Shown here: positions 15,602-23,609 of the stretch, piece after piece | How positions within the stretch are numbered: position 1 is the first letter of the stretch | Layout of the letters: the number at the start of each line of letters is the position of its first letter | NCBI GenBank assembly: GCA_035289625.1 | Contig: DATDWP010000013.1 | Location: forward strand, 1-25,711 | Direction: 5' to 3' | DNA length: 25,711 nt | Origin: UBA10205 sp035289625 | GTDB taxonomy: Archaea > Iainarchaeota > Iainarchaeia > Iainarchaeales > Iainarchaeaceae | Made by a program: the position numbers and the translations under genes | The notes under the pieces: model-generated | Seen by the model: only the letters and a program-made list of their open reading frames with translations | Told to the model about the DNA's origin: nothing | Databases searched by the model: none

Positions 15602-18600
15602 TCAGCACGTGGTTTGCGTTATTATTCCGCCGTTAACATCTATTGTGCACGCGCCGGAGTCATCGCCCTTGCGAACGCTGATTGTTGCAGTGAGCCCAGA
15701 AGCGTTATTGATTTTATATCCGGTGGTTGCATTGATGTCGCCTATTACATTTAGGGTGTTTTGTGGTGTGCTTGTTGCGATGCCGACGTTGCCCGAAGTC
15801 TTGATAATGAACTCTGGTGTGGTTGGATTATTTGATTGAGAAATACTGAAATCGCTCGTAATTCCTGACGGAGAATTATCCATGCCGAGCTGCCAACGCA
15901 GAGTCCCCGCTTCAGAAAATCTCAGGACTTTCTGATTCCCGCTCGTCGCATCAAGCACGACCTCCACATGCGTAGAGGACTTAAATCTGCCCGTATTCTC
16001 ACTCTGCGCAGTTTGTACATCAAAAAGGAATCCGGAGCCTGTCGTCGTCCCTATATCGACCTTGTTGAATAAGCCGGTCCCGCTCACCTGGAGAAGCCTG
16101 CTTGGCGCTGCTGTGCCGATGCCGACGTTGCCGTCGTTTAGAATAACAAGTCCAGGCGCTCCTGTGCTTCTGTTCACGCTTAAAATGTTTGTGTCGCCTG
16201 AGCCTGCGAATACATTCAATCGCGCACTCGGGGTTGTTGTGTTTATCCCCGTGTTTCCATCGGTTGAGTTTACGTAGAGTGATGGGGTTGCTGTTGCGCT
16301 TGTTGCAACATTTAGGTCGCCGACTACATTGAGGGTGTTTTGTGGTGTGCTTGTTCCAGTTCCCACATTGCCTCCTGTTATGTTAAAATTGCCTCCGCCC
16401 CCTAGTGTGGTAGTGATATTTGTAAGGGCCATGTTTATATAGGAAGAGGCATCTGACCTTCCGCGAAGCCTCAGGTTGCCCCGCCCTTGCACATACATCG
16501 TATTGTCTCCGGCGCTCTGGCCGAATATCCCCTCCGCCGCTGTTGTTGTGTCAGAATTCAAGGAAATTAAGTTATAGCCCGTGGAATCGGTGGCCTGTCC
16601 GATATATATGTTGCCCACTGCCCCGTCCACAATCCTCAAGTTGCCATTTATATCAATTTTTTGTGTCGGGCTTGAATTCCCGATACCAATATTCCCGTTC
16701 TTATCAATTATGAATGTTGATGGGTTTTCATTCCCGTTCGCGTCCACCCTGAAAACGTCTTGGTTGAGGTTGATTCCGTTTACGTCGAGTAGTGCGTCGG
16801 GTGTTGTGTCGCGTATGCCGACGAGGCCGGCGTTGGTGATCCTAAATCTCTCGGATAAAGTGTCTAAAGCGCCGGTTTTGAAACTAATCACGCCACCCAC
16901 TCCAGCAGTTCCTGTCGTCCCTCCTGTTCCTGCAGAAATGTTTACATCACCACCGTTACCACTCACTATTGTTGTTCCTGCAGTAGGTGAACCTCCTGCT
17001 CCGGCCGATAGAGTGATACCACCACCAGTGCCTCCATTATTAGTTCCAGATGTTGCACCACTTGGTGAACCTCCTGCTCCGGCTGTTATGGTAAAAGCGC
17101 CACCTGTTCCAGCTACATTGCTTCCGCTACCTGCCGCTGATGAAGCTCCACCCGCTCCACCCGTAAAAGTGAACGCACCGCCTGTCCCATTTGTATATGT
17201 AACTGCAGAAGTTCCTGTCGTTCTTCCCCCCACACCACCGGTCAGAGTAAATGTGCCTGCCGAGCCTGCGGTTGTTAAGGAGCTATGGCCGATCTGCCCA
17301 TTTCCTGTAGTGAGCAAAATACTACCGCCCGTCAATTGATTTACGTTCCCACTCGTTGAAGCATTGCCAGCAGTTACTGTGATGTCTGGCCCTGGCGCGT
17401 CACCTAATCCTGTGCCTGTTTGTATAGTAATTGTTCCTACATTTTGAGTGCCAACTGCATTCTGAGTTTTTATTATTACACTACCCGTCGTACTGTTGTT
17501 AATATTTGGACTTGAACCGCCCTGGATAGTGACGTCACCGGCAGCACCACCGCCTGGACTAGTACCACCACTTATGGTTACACCCATGCCTGTCGAACTT
17601 CCTGTTCCACCATTAATTGCAAAAGTCGCATCCGTTGGACCGATAATATGAGTGATAGAGCCAAGGCCAGTGACCCAGTTTTGTTGACCTGCTAAGGATA
17701 AGAGTGCAGTCGGCGTTGTCGTCCCAATCCCTACATTTCCGTCACTTAGTACCACTAACCCAGGAGCTCCAGTACTTCTATTTACACTCAAAATATTTGT
17801 ATCGCCTGAAGAACCTAATACTTGAAACCTCGCACTAGGGCTATTTGTCCCAATTCCAAGTGTTCCAATCGAAGCTCTTGTTGAATTTACATCCGTTGCG
17901 TTTAGGTCGCGTGTGAATATTCCGAGCCATCTGTTGCTTGAGGATCCAAGACTCCAAGTAACATCGAGGAATGGTGTGTAGTTTCCGTTTACATCAATTG
18001 CGGTAACGGTGGCTGCGTTTAAATCGTTTAGGATTACTAGTGATTGTGTGTAGAGTACTCCGTTTTGGATGGTTATTCCGCCCAAACCAAATCCGCCGCT
18101 GAAAGTTGTGTTGTTTGCGAAGTTCCAAGCGCCTGTTACATTGTCGTCTGCGGTTTTTCTTGAGTATTGTGAATTGAAATCACTACCCCATTTGAGGGCG
18201 TTTAGGTCTGCACCGGTTTTTGATATTTTTGCCCAATCAATTCCAGCGGTCGTTGAAATATCTGAATTTGTAATTGTCGCGTCTAGGATTGAACCGGTTT
18301 TTACCACTCCGTGTGAGGATTCAAATTGCTTTCGCTCAGAACCATTGAAATCCAAATCAGTTCCGTTGATGCTGAGATCAATGTAATAGTATCCACCGTA
18401 GTTCAAATCGAGTTGTGTGCTGCTACCGAGCACTACGTCCACTACTCCGTCATTTATTGCATTGTTAAAATCCGATCCAGAATCATAAACCAAATTCCCG
18501 CTAACATTCGCATCGTAAATATACACGCGCAAATCACCAGTAGAGAGCGAAGAACCTGATTGTGCTATCCGCCCGTGCAACGCAACTAATTGCGCGACAG

Positions 18601-18697
18601 CAAAAACGGTTGAAGAAAAAAACAATAAAACTAAAAGGGCACAAAGGACGGGGACGAAATGGATGGGTATTGAACGGGAATTGGGTTTATTCTGCAT
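15602..18697 (-). CDS. large secreted repeat protein, phage-tail-fibre-like (adhesin-like)
   Basis: The 1031-residue product has a signal peptide (hydrophobic 14-33, cleavage after VFA). A beta-rich N-terminal domain follows (about 37-120). Next are repeats of the tail-fibre type, GNVGIGTTTPxxxLxVxG, near 278-340, 622-640, 668-690, 776-800, 812-830, 855-873 and 968-985. A Gly/Thr/Ser-rich block (365-604) includes a 26-residue repeat. The C-terminus is GLTATISVRKGDDSGACTIDVNGGIITQTTC. There is no membrane anchor and no peptidase S74 chaperone domain, which often follows such repeats in phages. A beta-helical, perhaps trimeric surface fibre is likely (inference). Codon use differs between parts of the gene. 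ATG 18697 has no clear Shine-Dalgarno. Confidence 0.88.
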   Translation of the reverse strand: MQNKPNSRSIPIHFVPVLCALLVLLFFSSTVFAVAQLVALHGRIAQSGSSLSTGDLRVYIYDANVSGNLVYDSGSDFNNAINDGVVDVVLGSSTQLDLNYGGYYYIDLSINGTDLDFNGSERKQFESSHGVVKTGSILDATITNSDISTTAGIDWAKISKTGADLNALKWGSDFNSQYSRKTADDNVTGAWNFANNTTFSGGFGLGGITIQNGVLYTQSLVILNDLNAATVTAIDVNGNYTPFLDVTWSLGSSSNRWLGIFTRDLNATDVNSTRASIGTLGIGTNSPSARFQVLGSSGDTNILSVNRSTGAPGLVVLSDGNVGIGTTTPTALLSLAGQQNWVTGLGSITHIIGPTDATFAINGGTGSSTGMGVTISGGTSPGGGAAGDVTIQGGSSPNINNSTTGSVIIKTQNAVGTQNVGTITIQTGTGLGDAPGPDITVTAGNASTSGNVNQLTGGSILLTTGNGQIGHSSLTTAGSAGTFTLTGGVGGRTTGTSAVTYTNGTGGAFTFTGGAGGASSAAGSGSNVAGTGGAFTITAGAGGSPSGATSGTNNGGTGGGITLSAGAGGSPTAGTTIVSGNGGDVNISAGTGGTTGTAGVGGVISFKTGALDTLSERFRITNAGLVGIRDTTPDALLDVNGINLNQDVFRVDANGNENPSTFIIDKNGNIGIGNSSPTQKIDINGNLRIVDGAVGNIYIGQATDSTGYNLISLNSDTTTAAEGIFGQSAGDNTMYVQGRGNLRLRGRSDASSYINMALTNITTTLGGGGNFNITGGNVGTGTSTPQNTLNVVGDLNVATSATATPSLYVNSTDGNTGINTTTPSARLNVFAGSGDTNILSVNRSTGAPGLVILNDGNVGIGTAAPSRLLQVSGTGLFNKVDIGTTTGSGFLFDVQTAQSENTGRFKSSTHVEVVLDATSGNQKVLRFSEAGTLRWQLGMDNSPSGITSDFSISQSNNPTTPEFIIKTSGNVGIATSTPQNTLNVIGDINATTGYKINNASGLTATISVRKGDDSGACTIDVNGGIITQTTC
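16103..17809 (-). repeat. duplicated 33-residue tail-fibre module, two copies
   Basis: Residues 297-329 (bases 17711-17809) and 833-865 (bases 16103-16201) share SGDTNILSVNRSTGAPGLV exactly and 29 of 33 positions overall. The DNA differs mostly at third codon positions, with A/T-ending codons in the first copy and G/C-ending ones in the second. A second pair, STPQNTLNVVGDLN at 783 and STPQNTLNVIGDIN at 976, behaves similarly. Coordinates here span both copies. Confidence 0.8.
16886..17263 (-). repeat. in-gene 26-residue Gly-rich tandem repeat
   Basis: Five units with cores GTFTLTGGVGG, GGAFTFTGGAGG, GGAFTITAGAGG, GGGITLSAGAGG and GGDVNISAGTGG start at a spacing of 26, 26, 26 and 24 residues (about 78 bases). 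The pattern suggests a stacked beta-roll or beta-helix turn. DNA copies are not identical, so it is an aged repeat. Confidence 0.75.
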
Positions 18698-18727
18698 AGT
18701 AAATTCTCGCTTAAATAAAGGCAGAAC

Positions 18728-18737
18728 CCCTTTAAAA
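18728..18737 (-). promoter_or_regulatory. TATA-like box for the large surface protein
   Basis: On the minus strand GTTTTTTAAA is centred about 35 bases before ATG 18697, predicting a leader of about 9 bases. A closer A/T box at 18710-18719 (CTTTATTTAA) is too near the start to serve a full-length transcript. Confidence 0.35.
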
Positions 18738-18808
18738 AACTGCTGAAAACGGGGGGCGATTTTTGGTGAAAATTCACAAAAAGTGGTACCACTCCAAACG
18801 CAAAGTTA

Positions 18809-18818
18809 CTTTTAAATA
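18809..18818 (+). promoter_or_regulatory. TATA box for the 48-residue gene
   Basis: ACTTTTAAATAGA contains a near-consensus box. It predicts a transcript start near 18841, 12 bases before ATG 18853, with AGTGAT as a possible short Shine-Dalgarno. Confidence 0.5.
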
Positions 18819-18852
18819 GATTTTAGGCCATTAATACTACTAGTGATTTTTG

Positions 18853-18999
18853 ATGTACCAGAAGACTGTTGAAAAGCAAGAGGGCTATTCCAAAAAACAA
18901 TTGGCTAGGATAAAGGCTGTTTTGAGGAAGATTGATAGGGTTAGAAAAGATCCTGAGGTTTTGAAGTCTGCCCGCCAGATGATCAAAGAATCTACTTAA
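18853..18999 (+). CDS. 48-residue highly basic helical protein
   Basis: I do not recognise this small protein. It runs MYQKTVEKQEGYSKKQLARI and onward to QMIKEST, with about 14 Lys/Arg in 48 residues and a heptad-like helical pattern. It has no Cys and no membrane segment. Support for it being real is a near-consensus TATA box with correct spacing, AGTGAT before the ATG and coding-like composition. Its last eight bases overlap the end of the convergent PIN-domain gene. A DNA- or RNA-binding partner (for example an antitoxin) of that nuclease is one possibility, but toxin-antitoxin pairs are normally co-directional, so this is speculative. Confidence 0.6.
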   Translation: MYQKTVEKQEGYSKKQLARIKAVLRKIDRVRKDPEVLKSARQMIKEST

Positions 19000-19489
19000 G
19001 TAACTGCCTGAATTCTTCTAGTTTTATGAATTTTGGGGTTTCAATCTGAAATTTCATGTTGCCGGCAGTATATGCGTTTATTGCTTCTTTAGAAGCCATG
19101 GTGTTTTCGTCATTGCTGATAACAATATTGACTTTATGGATTGAGGAAGTAGCGACTATTAAAAAGTCTTTTTCAATTTCCTTCCAAGAGTCATTCCCTA
19201 AATAGTTTTCATAATATGTTTTTGCTGCCACTTCAATAAGATTGCTGACAATGTAATTTCTTTTTTCTTCCACGAGGGCATCATATAGATTTAGGCATAG
19301 GTTTCTTGTCTTTTCATTTCCAACCAGCTTCTTTTTTGGAATATTTCTCAGTTCTTGCCTTATAACCACGGATCCGCAGACAATGGAATTATTTCTCCGT
19401 AATCCCTCAATTAGCCAGGTTCGTTCAGGGATTTCAACCAAAGAACCGTAAACATTAGTATCAAGCAATAGCCTTTGCGACTGTAGCAT
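18992..19489 (-). CDS. PIN-domain protein (VapC-like putative RNase)
   Basis: PIN domains are metal-dependent RNases, often toxins or rRNA/tRNA-processing enzymes. The 165-residue protein shows the acidic residues in the right order: D10 in RLLLDTNVYGS, E46 in VIRQELRNI, D108 in EKDFLIVATS and D127 in IVISNDENTM. The order and spacing match a full PIN fold, so it should be active. No co-directional antitoxin gene is adjacent; the only close neighbour is the convergent 48-residue gene, overlapping by eight bases. A TATA box at 19512-19521 puts the transcript start at the ATG, so the gene is probably leaderless and independently transcribed. Confidence 0.85.
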   Translation of the reverse strand: MLQSQRLLLDTNVYGSLVEIPERTWLIEGLRRNNSIVCGSVVIRQELRNIPKKKLVGNEKTRNLCLNLYDALVEEKRNYIVSNLIEVAAKTYYENYLGNDSWKEIEKDFLIVATSSIHKVNIVISNDENTMASKEAINAYTAGNMKFQIETPKFIKLEEFRQLLK

Positions 19490-19511
19490 ATCGAAGGATT
19501 TTAGCAGAGTG

Positions 19512-19521
19512 CTTAAATAAC
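19512..19521 (-). promoter_or_regulatory. TATA box for the PIN-domain gene
   Basis: On the minus strand GTTATTTAAG is centred about 27 bases before the start codon at 19489. A T-run (CTTTTTTAAAA, about 19537-19547) between this box and the upstream TraB-family gene can terminate that transcript. Confidence 0.5.
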
Positions 19522-19591
19522 AAATAAGTGTAATTTTAAAAAAGTAGCATATTTTTTAAATAATAAATATTGGTGTTTAAAATTTACAAGA

Positions 19592-20746
19592 TTAGCTAAG
19601 CAATGAGGCTATTAGTGGAAATCCTATTAGTACGCCAATTGTTGCCCCTAGGTTTGCAAGGGCCACTACTAGGAGTATGCGTGTTACTTGGTTTTTTGTA
19701 AAGTCACCAAATGAATTTAGGTTCTTTAGCCCTTCAAAATCCTTCACTTTTGGGTTCCTTATTTTTGCCTCAACATATCCTGCTGCCCAACCTGCTGCAA
19801 GAAGGGGGTGAAGGGTTGTAAAGGGCGCTGCTAGGAATGCTGCAATTGCGCTAAACGGGTGCCCGCCGGCAATTAGGGTTCCGAGCGCTGCAAGAGTTCC
19901 TGTTGAAAAGAACCAGTAGATGAGCGCAGTAGTTGTCAGTTCGCCCCCTTTTAGGAAAAATAGGGAGATGATAATTATTCCAAAAATAATTGGGATTGCA
20001 TACCCGATATATTTTAGCACGCTTGTTTTTTTCTCAACTATTGAAATTTTTGCAATATCAATTTCTTCATGCATGCGTTGTTTTATCCCTTCAATATGCC
20101 CGGCCCCGACAACTGCGAGGATTTTTTTGCCGGGGCTTTTTTTTATGCTGTTTGCAATGTAGGCATCGCGCTCATCTACAAGTACGGATTTTACAGAGGG
20201 CATTTCGCGTGAGAGTTCTTGCATGAGCGCGTTCATCATGTCCTTTTCTTTTAATTTTTCGATGCTCTGGGCGCTGATTGCGTTCTTCTCGTCGGCAAAA
20301 AACCCGCCAAAGATTGAAAAGAGCAATTTGATTTTTTCTGACAGTTTCATCTTGCCCATTGCGCGCGCAAGTGTGACATTCACATTTCTATCGAGTAGCA
20401 TTATCGGGATTTCCTTTTCCTTTGCAATTTTTATTGCCTCAACCATTTCAGCTCCGGGTTTTATCCCGATTTTTTGGCCAAGCGATCTTTGAAGGTTTGA
20501 TAGAAGAAGTGTTAGAAGGAAGAGGTATGTTTGCCCGGAAGATATTATTTTGCCGATATTTGTATTTGACCACTTGTTGCCCTGCATTAGTTGTGAGAGC
20601 CTTTGCGAATCAAGTTCAACCCCTACAATATCAGGTTTTTCTTTTTCGATTGCTACCCGTACGTCCTCTACGCTCTTGCTTGATATGTGGGCAGTTCCAA
20701 GAAGCACTATTTCTTTTCCGTTGATTTTTATTCTTTCAAGTTCCAC
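19592..20746 (-). CDS. TraB/PrgY (Tiki-like) family membrane protein
   Basis: The N-terminal domain has the family motifs GTAHISSKS (17-25 from the chosen start), PDIVGVELD with a conserved Glu, VLVDERDAYIA and GAGHIEG. They belong to the EreA/ChaN/TraB/Tiki fold, some of whose members are metalloproteases or act against signalling peptides. The C-terminal 140 residues contain four or five membrane helices, as in archaeal TraB homologues. The function in archaea is unknown. ATG 20764 would give 390 residues, but the TATA box at 20771-20780 is too close to it and predicts a transcript beginning near 20749. GTG 20746 (384 residues, MELERIKINGKEIVLLGTAH) is therefore preferred. Confidence 0.85.
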   Translation of the reverse strand: MELERIKINGKEIVLLGTAHISSKSVEDVRVAIEKEKPDIVGVELDSQRLSQLMQGNKWSNTNIGKIISSGQTYLFLLTLLLSNLQRSLGQKIGIKPGAEMVEAIKIAKEKEIPIMLLDRNVNVTLARAMGKMKLSEKIKLLFSIFGGFFADEKNAISAQSIEKLKEKDMMNALMQELSREMPSVKSVLVDERDAYIANSIKKSPGKKILAVVGAGHIEGIKQRMHEEIDIAKISIVEKKTSVLKYIGYAIPIIFGIIIISLFFLKGGELTTTALIYWFFSTGTLAALGTLIAGGHPFSAIAAFLAAPFTTLHPLLAAGWAAGYVEAKIRNPKVKDFEGLKNLNSFGDFTKNQVTRILLVVALANLGATIGVLIGFPLIASLLS

Positions 20747-20770
20747 GTAAAAAAACCTATTCATTGTTGT

Positions 20771-20780
20771 TTTAAATTCG
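20771..20780 (-). promoter_or_regulatory. TATA box for the TraB-family gene
   Basis: On the minus strand CGAATTTAAA is centred about 29 bases before GTG 20746 and only about 11 before ATG 20764, which supports the GTG as start. Confidence 0.45.
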
Positions 20781-20817
20781 ACTCAAAACCAAACTAATGG
20801 AGGAGCTGTTGCAGAAA

Positions 20818-20826
20818 ATTTATTAA
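20818..20826 (+). promoter_or_regulatory. TATA box for the coiled-coil surface protein
   Basis: ATTTATTAA is centred about 26 bases before ATG 20848, so the mRNA is predicted to be leaderless. It shares an 83-base divergent region with the TraB-family promoter. Confidence 0.5.
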
Positions 20827-20847
20827 GGCCTAAGAGTTATTCATAGT

Positions 20848-21729
20848 ATGAAAAAATTTATATCCCTCATATTTGTATTCGCCGCTCTTGTGCCATTTGC
20901 TAGCGCGCTTTCGATAAATTCCCCTTCTTCAGTTCCGGAGAACGCCTCATGGGGGTTTAGTGTTTCACTAGATCCTACAGATACCTGGCAGAAGGCATCA
21001 GTGAAAATTGACGATAGTGTCCTTTTGGATGTATACTCTAACGGGACAATTGTTCTAGACCCTTTCAAGGGGCAATTTGTTCTCAAGGCATTTGTTTATG
21101 ATGAGGATACAAAATCAAATGGCGGCTTGGTGCTCTATGTTTCGCATTTTGGGCTGCAAAAAGCAGATCACACGATTTTCATTTCATCAGATTCAACGCA
21201 GGATTCAAAAATAGTAAAAGTATTCTCGCCTCTTGATGAGTCTTTTGTTTCAGACCTTGATGGAAGAATTACAACTCTTGAAGATATTTCAGCTCTTGAA
21301 AAGCAGGAGAATGCAAGGCTTGATGGAAGTATTTCCCAAGTGCATGCAAGAATTGAAAGTGTTGAACAAAAAATCTCGGATGAAAATATTGCCTGGAGGG
21401 CAAAAATCTCTTCGCTGGAAAGCTGGCTTTCAGCAATTGATACCGACCAAAATAAATCCGAAACAGCAGCAGTGCTAGAGGAGCAATCAGAGCAAAAGGC
21501 AAAGCTGGGGGGATTTTTCACGCTGATCTCGAACATGGCAATGCCGGTAGTTCTTGGCTTTATAATTCTTTTAGCAATTATTGCAATTGCAGTCGGGCTT
21601 TTTGTTACAAAGAATAAATTCGCTTCAAAAGGGATTTATTCAAAAGACGAGTACAATTTGCCGGTTTCAAAAGAAGACGGCGAAATGGCGGATGCGCTCT
21701 CAACAGATGGCAAGTGGGCAAAAAAATAG
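20848..21729 (+). CDS. single-pass surface protein with coiled coil
   Basis: I do not recognise a family, but the architecture is clear in the 293 residues. There is a signal peptide (1-20, ending ASA), a beta-rich outer domain (about 21-130: SWGFSVSLDPTDTWQKASVKIDDSVLLDVYSNG) and a coiled coil (about 133-219). A single membrane helix follows (about 229-253) and a cytoplasmic tail of 40 residues (KNKFASKGIYSKDEYNLPVS). It should be a type I cell-surface protein whose coiled coil stands off or oligomerises the outer domain. The tail is well charged and could bind a cytoplasmic partner. It is convergent with pyrG, with 32 bases between stops. Confidence 0.85.
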   Translation: MKKFISLIFVFAALVPFASALSINSPSSVPENASWGFSVSLDPTDTWQKASVKIDDSVLLDVYSNGTIVLDPFKGQFVLKAFVYDEDTKSNGGLVLYVSHFGLQKADHTIFISSDSTQDSKIVKVFSPLDESFVSDLDGRITTLEDISALEKQENARLDGSISQVHARIESVEQKISDENIAWRAKISSLESWLSAIDTDQNKSETAAVLEEQSEQKAKLGGFFTLISNMAMPVVLGFIILLAIIAIAVGLFVTKNKFASKGIYSKDEYNLPVSKEDGEMADALSTDGKWAKK

Positions 21730-21761
21730 CGGAATTGGTTTTTGAATTAGCTTTTCGAATT

Positions 21762-23465
21762 TCACTTCTTTTTATTTTCAACTATTGCTTTTACAAACCC
21801 CAAATATATCGGGTTGGGGCGAAGCGGCCTTGAAGTGAATTCTGCATGGTATTGTGTGCCTACAAAGAATGGGTGGTTTGGGATTTCCAGTATTTGCATG
21901 ATCCTCTTTTGCGGAGCCATTCCTGAAAATACCATGCCGTTTTTTTCCAAAGTGTCAATGAATTTTGTATTTACATTGAAGCGGTGGCGAAACCTCTCTC
22001 GCACTTTCTCTTTTCCGTATAAAGAGTGTGCAAGTGTTCCCTTTTTCACCTTCACATCAAATCCGCCCAGTCGAAGCGTTCCACCTAAATTTTCCACTTC
22101 CTCTTGCTCCGGTAGGATGCATATTACATTGTTTTCAGAATCTTTTTTCACTTCTTGTGTGCTCGCCCCAGCTATTCCGCATACGTTTCGTGCAAATTCG
22201 ATTGCCGCCATCTGGAATCCATAGCAAATTCCAAGGAAGGGGATTTTGTTTGTGCGCGCATAATTTATGCACTGGATTTTCCCCTCAATGCCGCGTGTGC
22301 CAAATCCGCCCGGTATTAGCACCCCGTCAATTCCTCGCATTTCATCTGCAACTTTTGTTTTGCCATTTTCAACATCGGTTGTTTCGATCCATTTGATGTT
22401 CACTTTTGTTTTAAGTAGATTCGAGCAGTGCCCGAGCGCTTTTACAATGCTAATGTATGTATCGCTAGTGCCGGTGTATTTTCCTGCAATTCCTATTGTA
22501 ATTTCCTTTTCAAATTTGACCATGTTTTTTGCTGTCCAATCCTTTAGGGATTTGCTTCCATTTGCCTTGAATTTTTTGTCAAGAATAACGCTCTCAAGTA
22601 TTGCAAGGTCCATCCCCTGCTCGCGGTAAAATAGTGGAAGTTCGTAAATATTCCCCACATCGTAGGTGTTGAAGACTTTTTCCAAAGGGACATTTGCATT
22701 CATTGATATTTTTTCTTTTACCGCGTTCGTAATGGGCCTCTCGCTTCTGCACACAATAATATCCGGCTGCAATCCAAGGCTCATTAGCTGGCGCAAGCCG
22801 AGCTGGGCTGCTTTGCTTTTGAATTCGCCCAAATGGTGCGGCTCTAAAATGTATGTAAGGTTTACAAGGCAGGTATTTTGCGGGCCTTCTTCATAAATTA
22901 GTTCACGAACACTTTCAAGTGCAAAGAGGTTTTCAAAATCCCCGACAGTTCCGCCGATTTCAATCAAAACAATATCCGCTTTTGATTTCATTGCAAGATT
23001 TCGCAAAACAAGTTTGGTTTCGCCGGTTACGTGGGGGATGTATTGGACATCGCGCCCTGCATAAAACCCGCTTCTCTCCTGTGAAATTATTTTCTGGTAT
23101 ATCTGCCCGTGGGTTGTAAAATTATCTTTTGAGAGGTCCATGTCCAAAAACCTCTCATAGCTTCCAAGGTCCATGTCTGTTTCGGTGCCATCATCTAGAA
23201 CAAAAACTTCTCCGTGCCTATATGGGCTAAGGGTTCCTGAATCAATATTCAAATATGCTTCGACTTTTATTGGTGAAACTTTAAGTCCCCTATCCTGGAG
23301 GGTTTTTCCAAGCGCAGAGGAGAAAATGCCTTTCCCAATCCCGCTCATAACTGAGCCTGTGATGATTACATATTTGGTCTTTCCCTTTTCATATCCTTTA
23401 GGATATGCAGAGAACTGCTCCCCGCTGGACTTATCACTTATAGTTGCAAGAAATTTCTCGTCCAC
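21762..23465 (-). CDS. pyrG: CTP synthase
   Basis: The enzyme aminates UTP to CTP with ATP, using ammonia from glutamine. The 567-residue product has the synthetase domain with the P-loop-like TGSVMSGIGKGI (36-47), KVEAYLNIDSGTLSPYRHGEVFVLDDG, DLGSYERFLD and IGGTVGDFEN. The glutaminase domain has PGGFGTRG, nucleophile C414 in GICYGFQM, and H540/E542 in QYHAEFTSRP. Departures from consensus are AYLN for PYLN, GICYG for GICLG and HAEF for HPEF, all away from the catalytic atoms. About 28 extra residues precede the usual N-terminus. The start is GTG with AGGTGG nine bases upstream, and a TATA box near 23513-23522 gives a leader of about 25 bases. Confidence 0.97.
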   Translation of the reverse strand: MDEKFLATISDKSSGEQFSAYPKGYEKGKTKYVIITGSVMSGIGKGIFSSALGKTLQDRGLKVSPIKVEAYLNIDSGTLSPYRHGEVFVLDDGTETDMDLGSYERFLDMDLSKDNFTTHGQIYQKIISQERSGFYAGRDVQYIPHVTGETKLVLRNLAMKSKADIVLIEIGGTVGDFENLFALESVRELIYEEGPQNTCLVNLTYILEPHHLGEFKSKAAQLGLRQLMSLGLQPDIIVCRSERPITNAVKEKISMNANVPLEKVFNTYDVGNIYELPLFYREQGMDLAILESVILDKKFKANGSKSLKDWTAKNMVKFEKEITIGIAGKYTGTSDTYISIVKALGHCSNLLKTKVNIKWIETTDVENGKTKVADEMRGIDGVLIPGGFGTRGIEGKIQCINYARTNKIPFLGICYGFQMAAIEFARNVCGIAGASTQEVKKDSENNVICILPEQEEVENLGGTLRLGGFDVKVKKGTLAHSLYGKEKVRERFRHRFNVNTKFIDTLEKNGMVFSGMAPQKRIMQILEIPNHPFFVGTQYHAEFTSRPLRPNPIYLGFVKAIVENKKK

Positions 23466-23512
23466 CCTTTTTCCCCACCTAAAAAACTTAAACTAAAAAG
23501 TAACCGCCTTTA

Positions 23513-23522
23513 GATATTTAAG
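23513..23522 (-). promoter_or_regulatory. TATA box for pyrG
   Basis: On the minus strand CTTAAATATC lies about 50 bases before the GTG start. It predicts a leader long enough to hold the AGGTGG Shine-Dalgarno, unlike the leaderless genes nearby. Confidence 0.5.
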
Positions 23523-23581
23523 CCTTTCATACAAGTTTAGTTGGTGATACCTCCCGCGCTCAAAATTTCGGCGCGACTGCG

Positions 23582-23591
23582 ACATAATATG
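23582..23591 (+). promoter_or_regulatory. TATA-like box for tRNA-Pro
   Basis: ACATAATATG is centred about 24 bases before the first tRNA base at 23610, so the primary transcript probably has little or no 5' leader. Confidence 0.45.
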
Positions 23592-23609
23592 TTGGTTGTG
23601 GTACAAAAC

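Noticed and set aside
16581..17339. 252-residue plus-strand frame rich in Pro, Val and Ala
   Set aside because: It is the exact antisense of the Gly/Thr-rich repeat block; composition and lack of a promoter mark it as a shadow.
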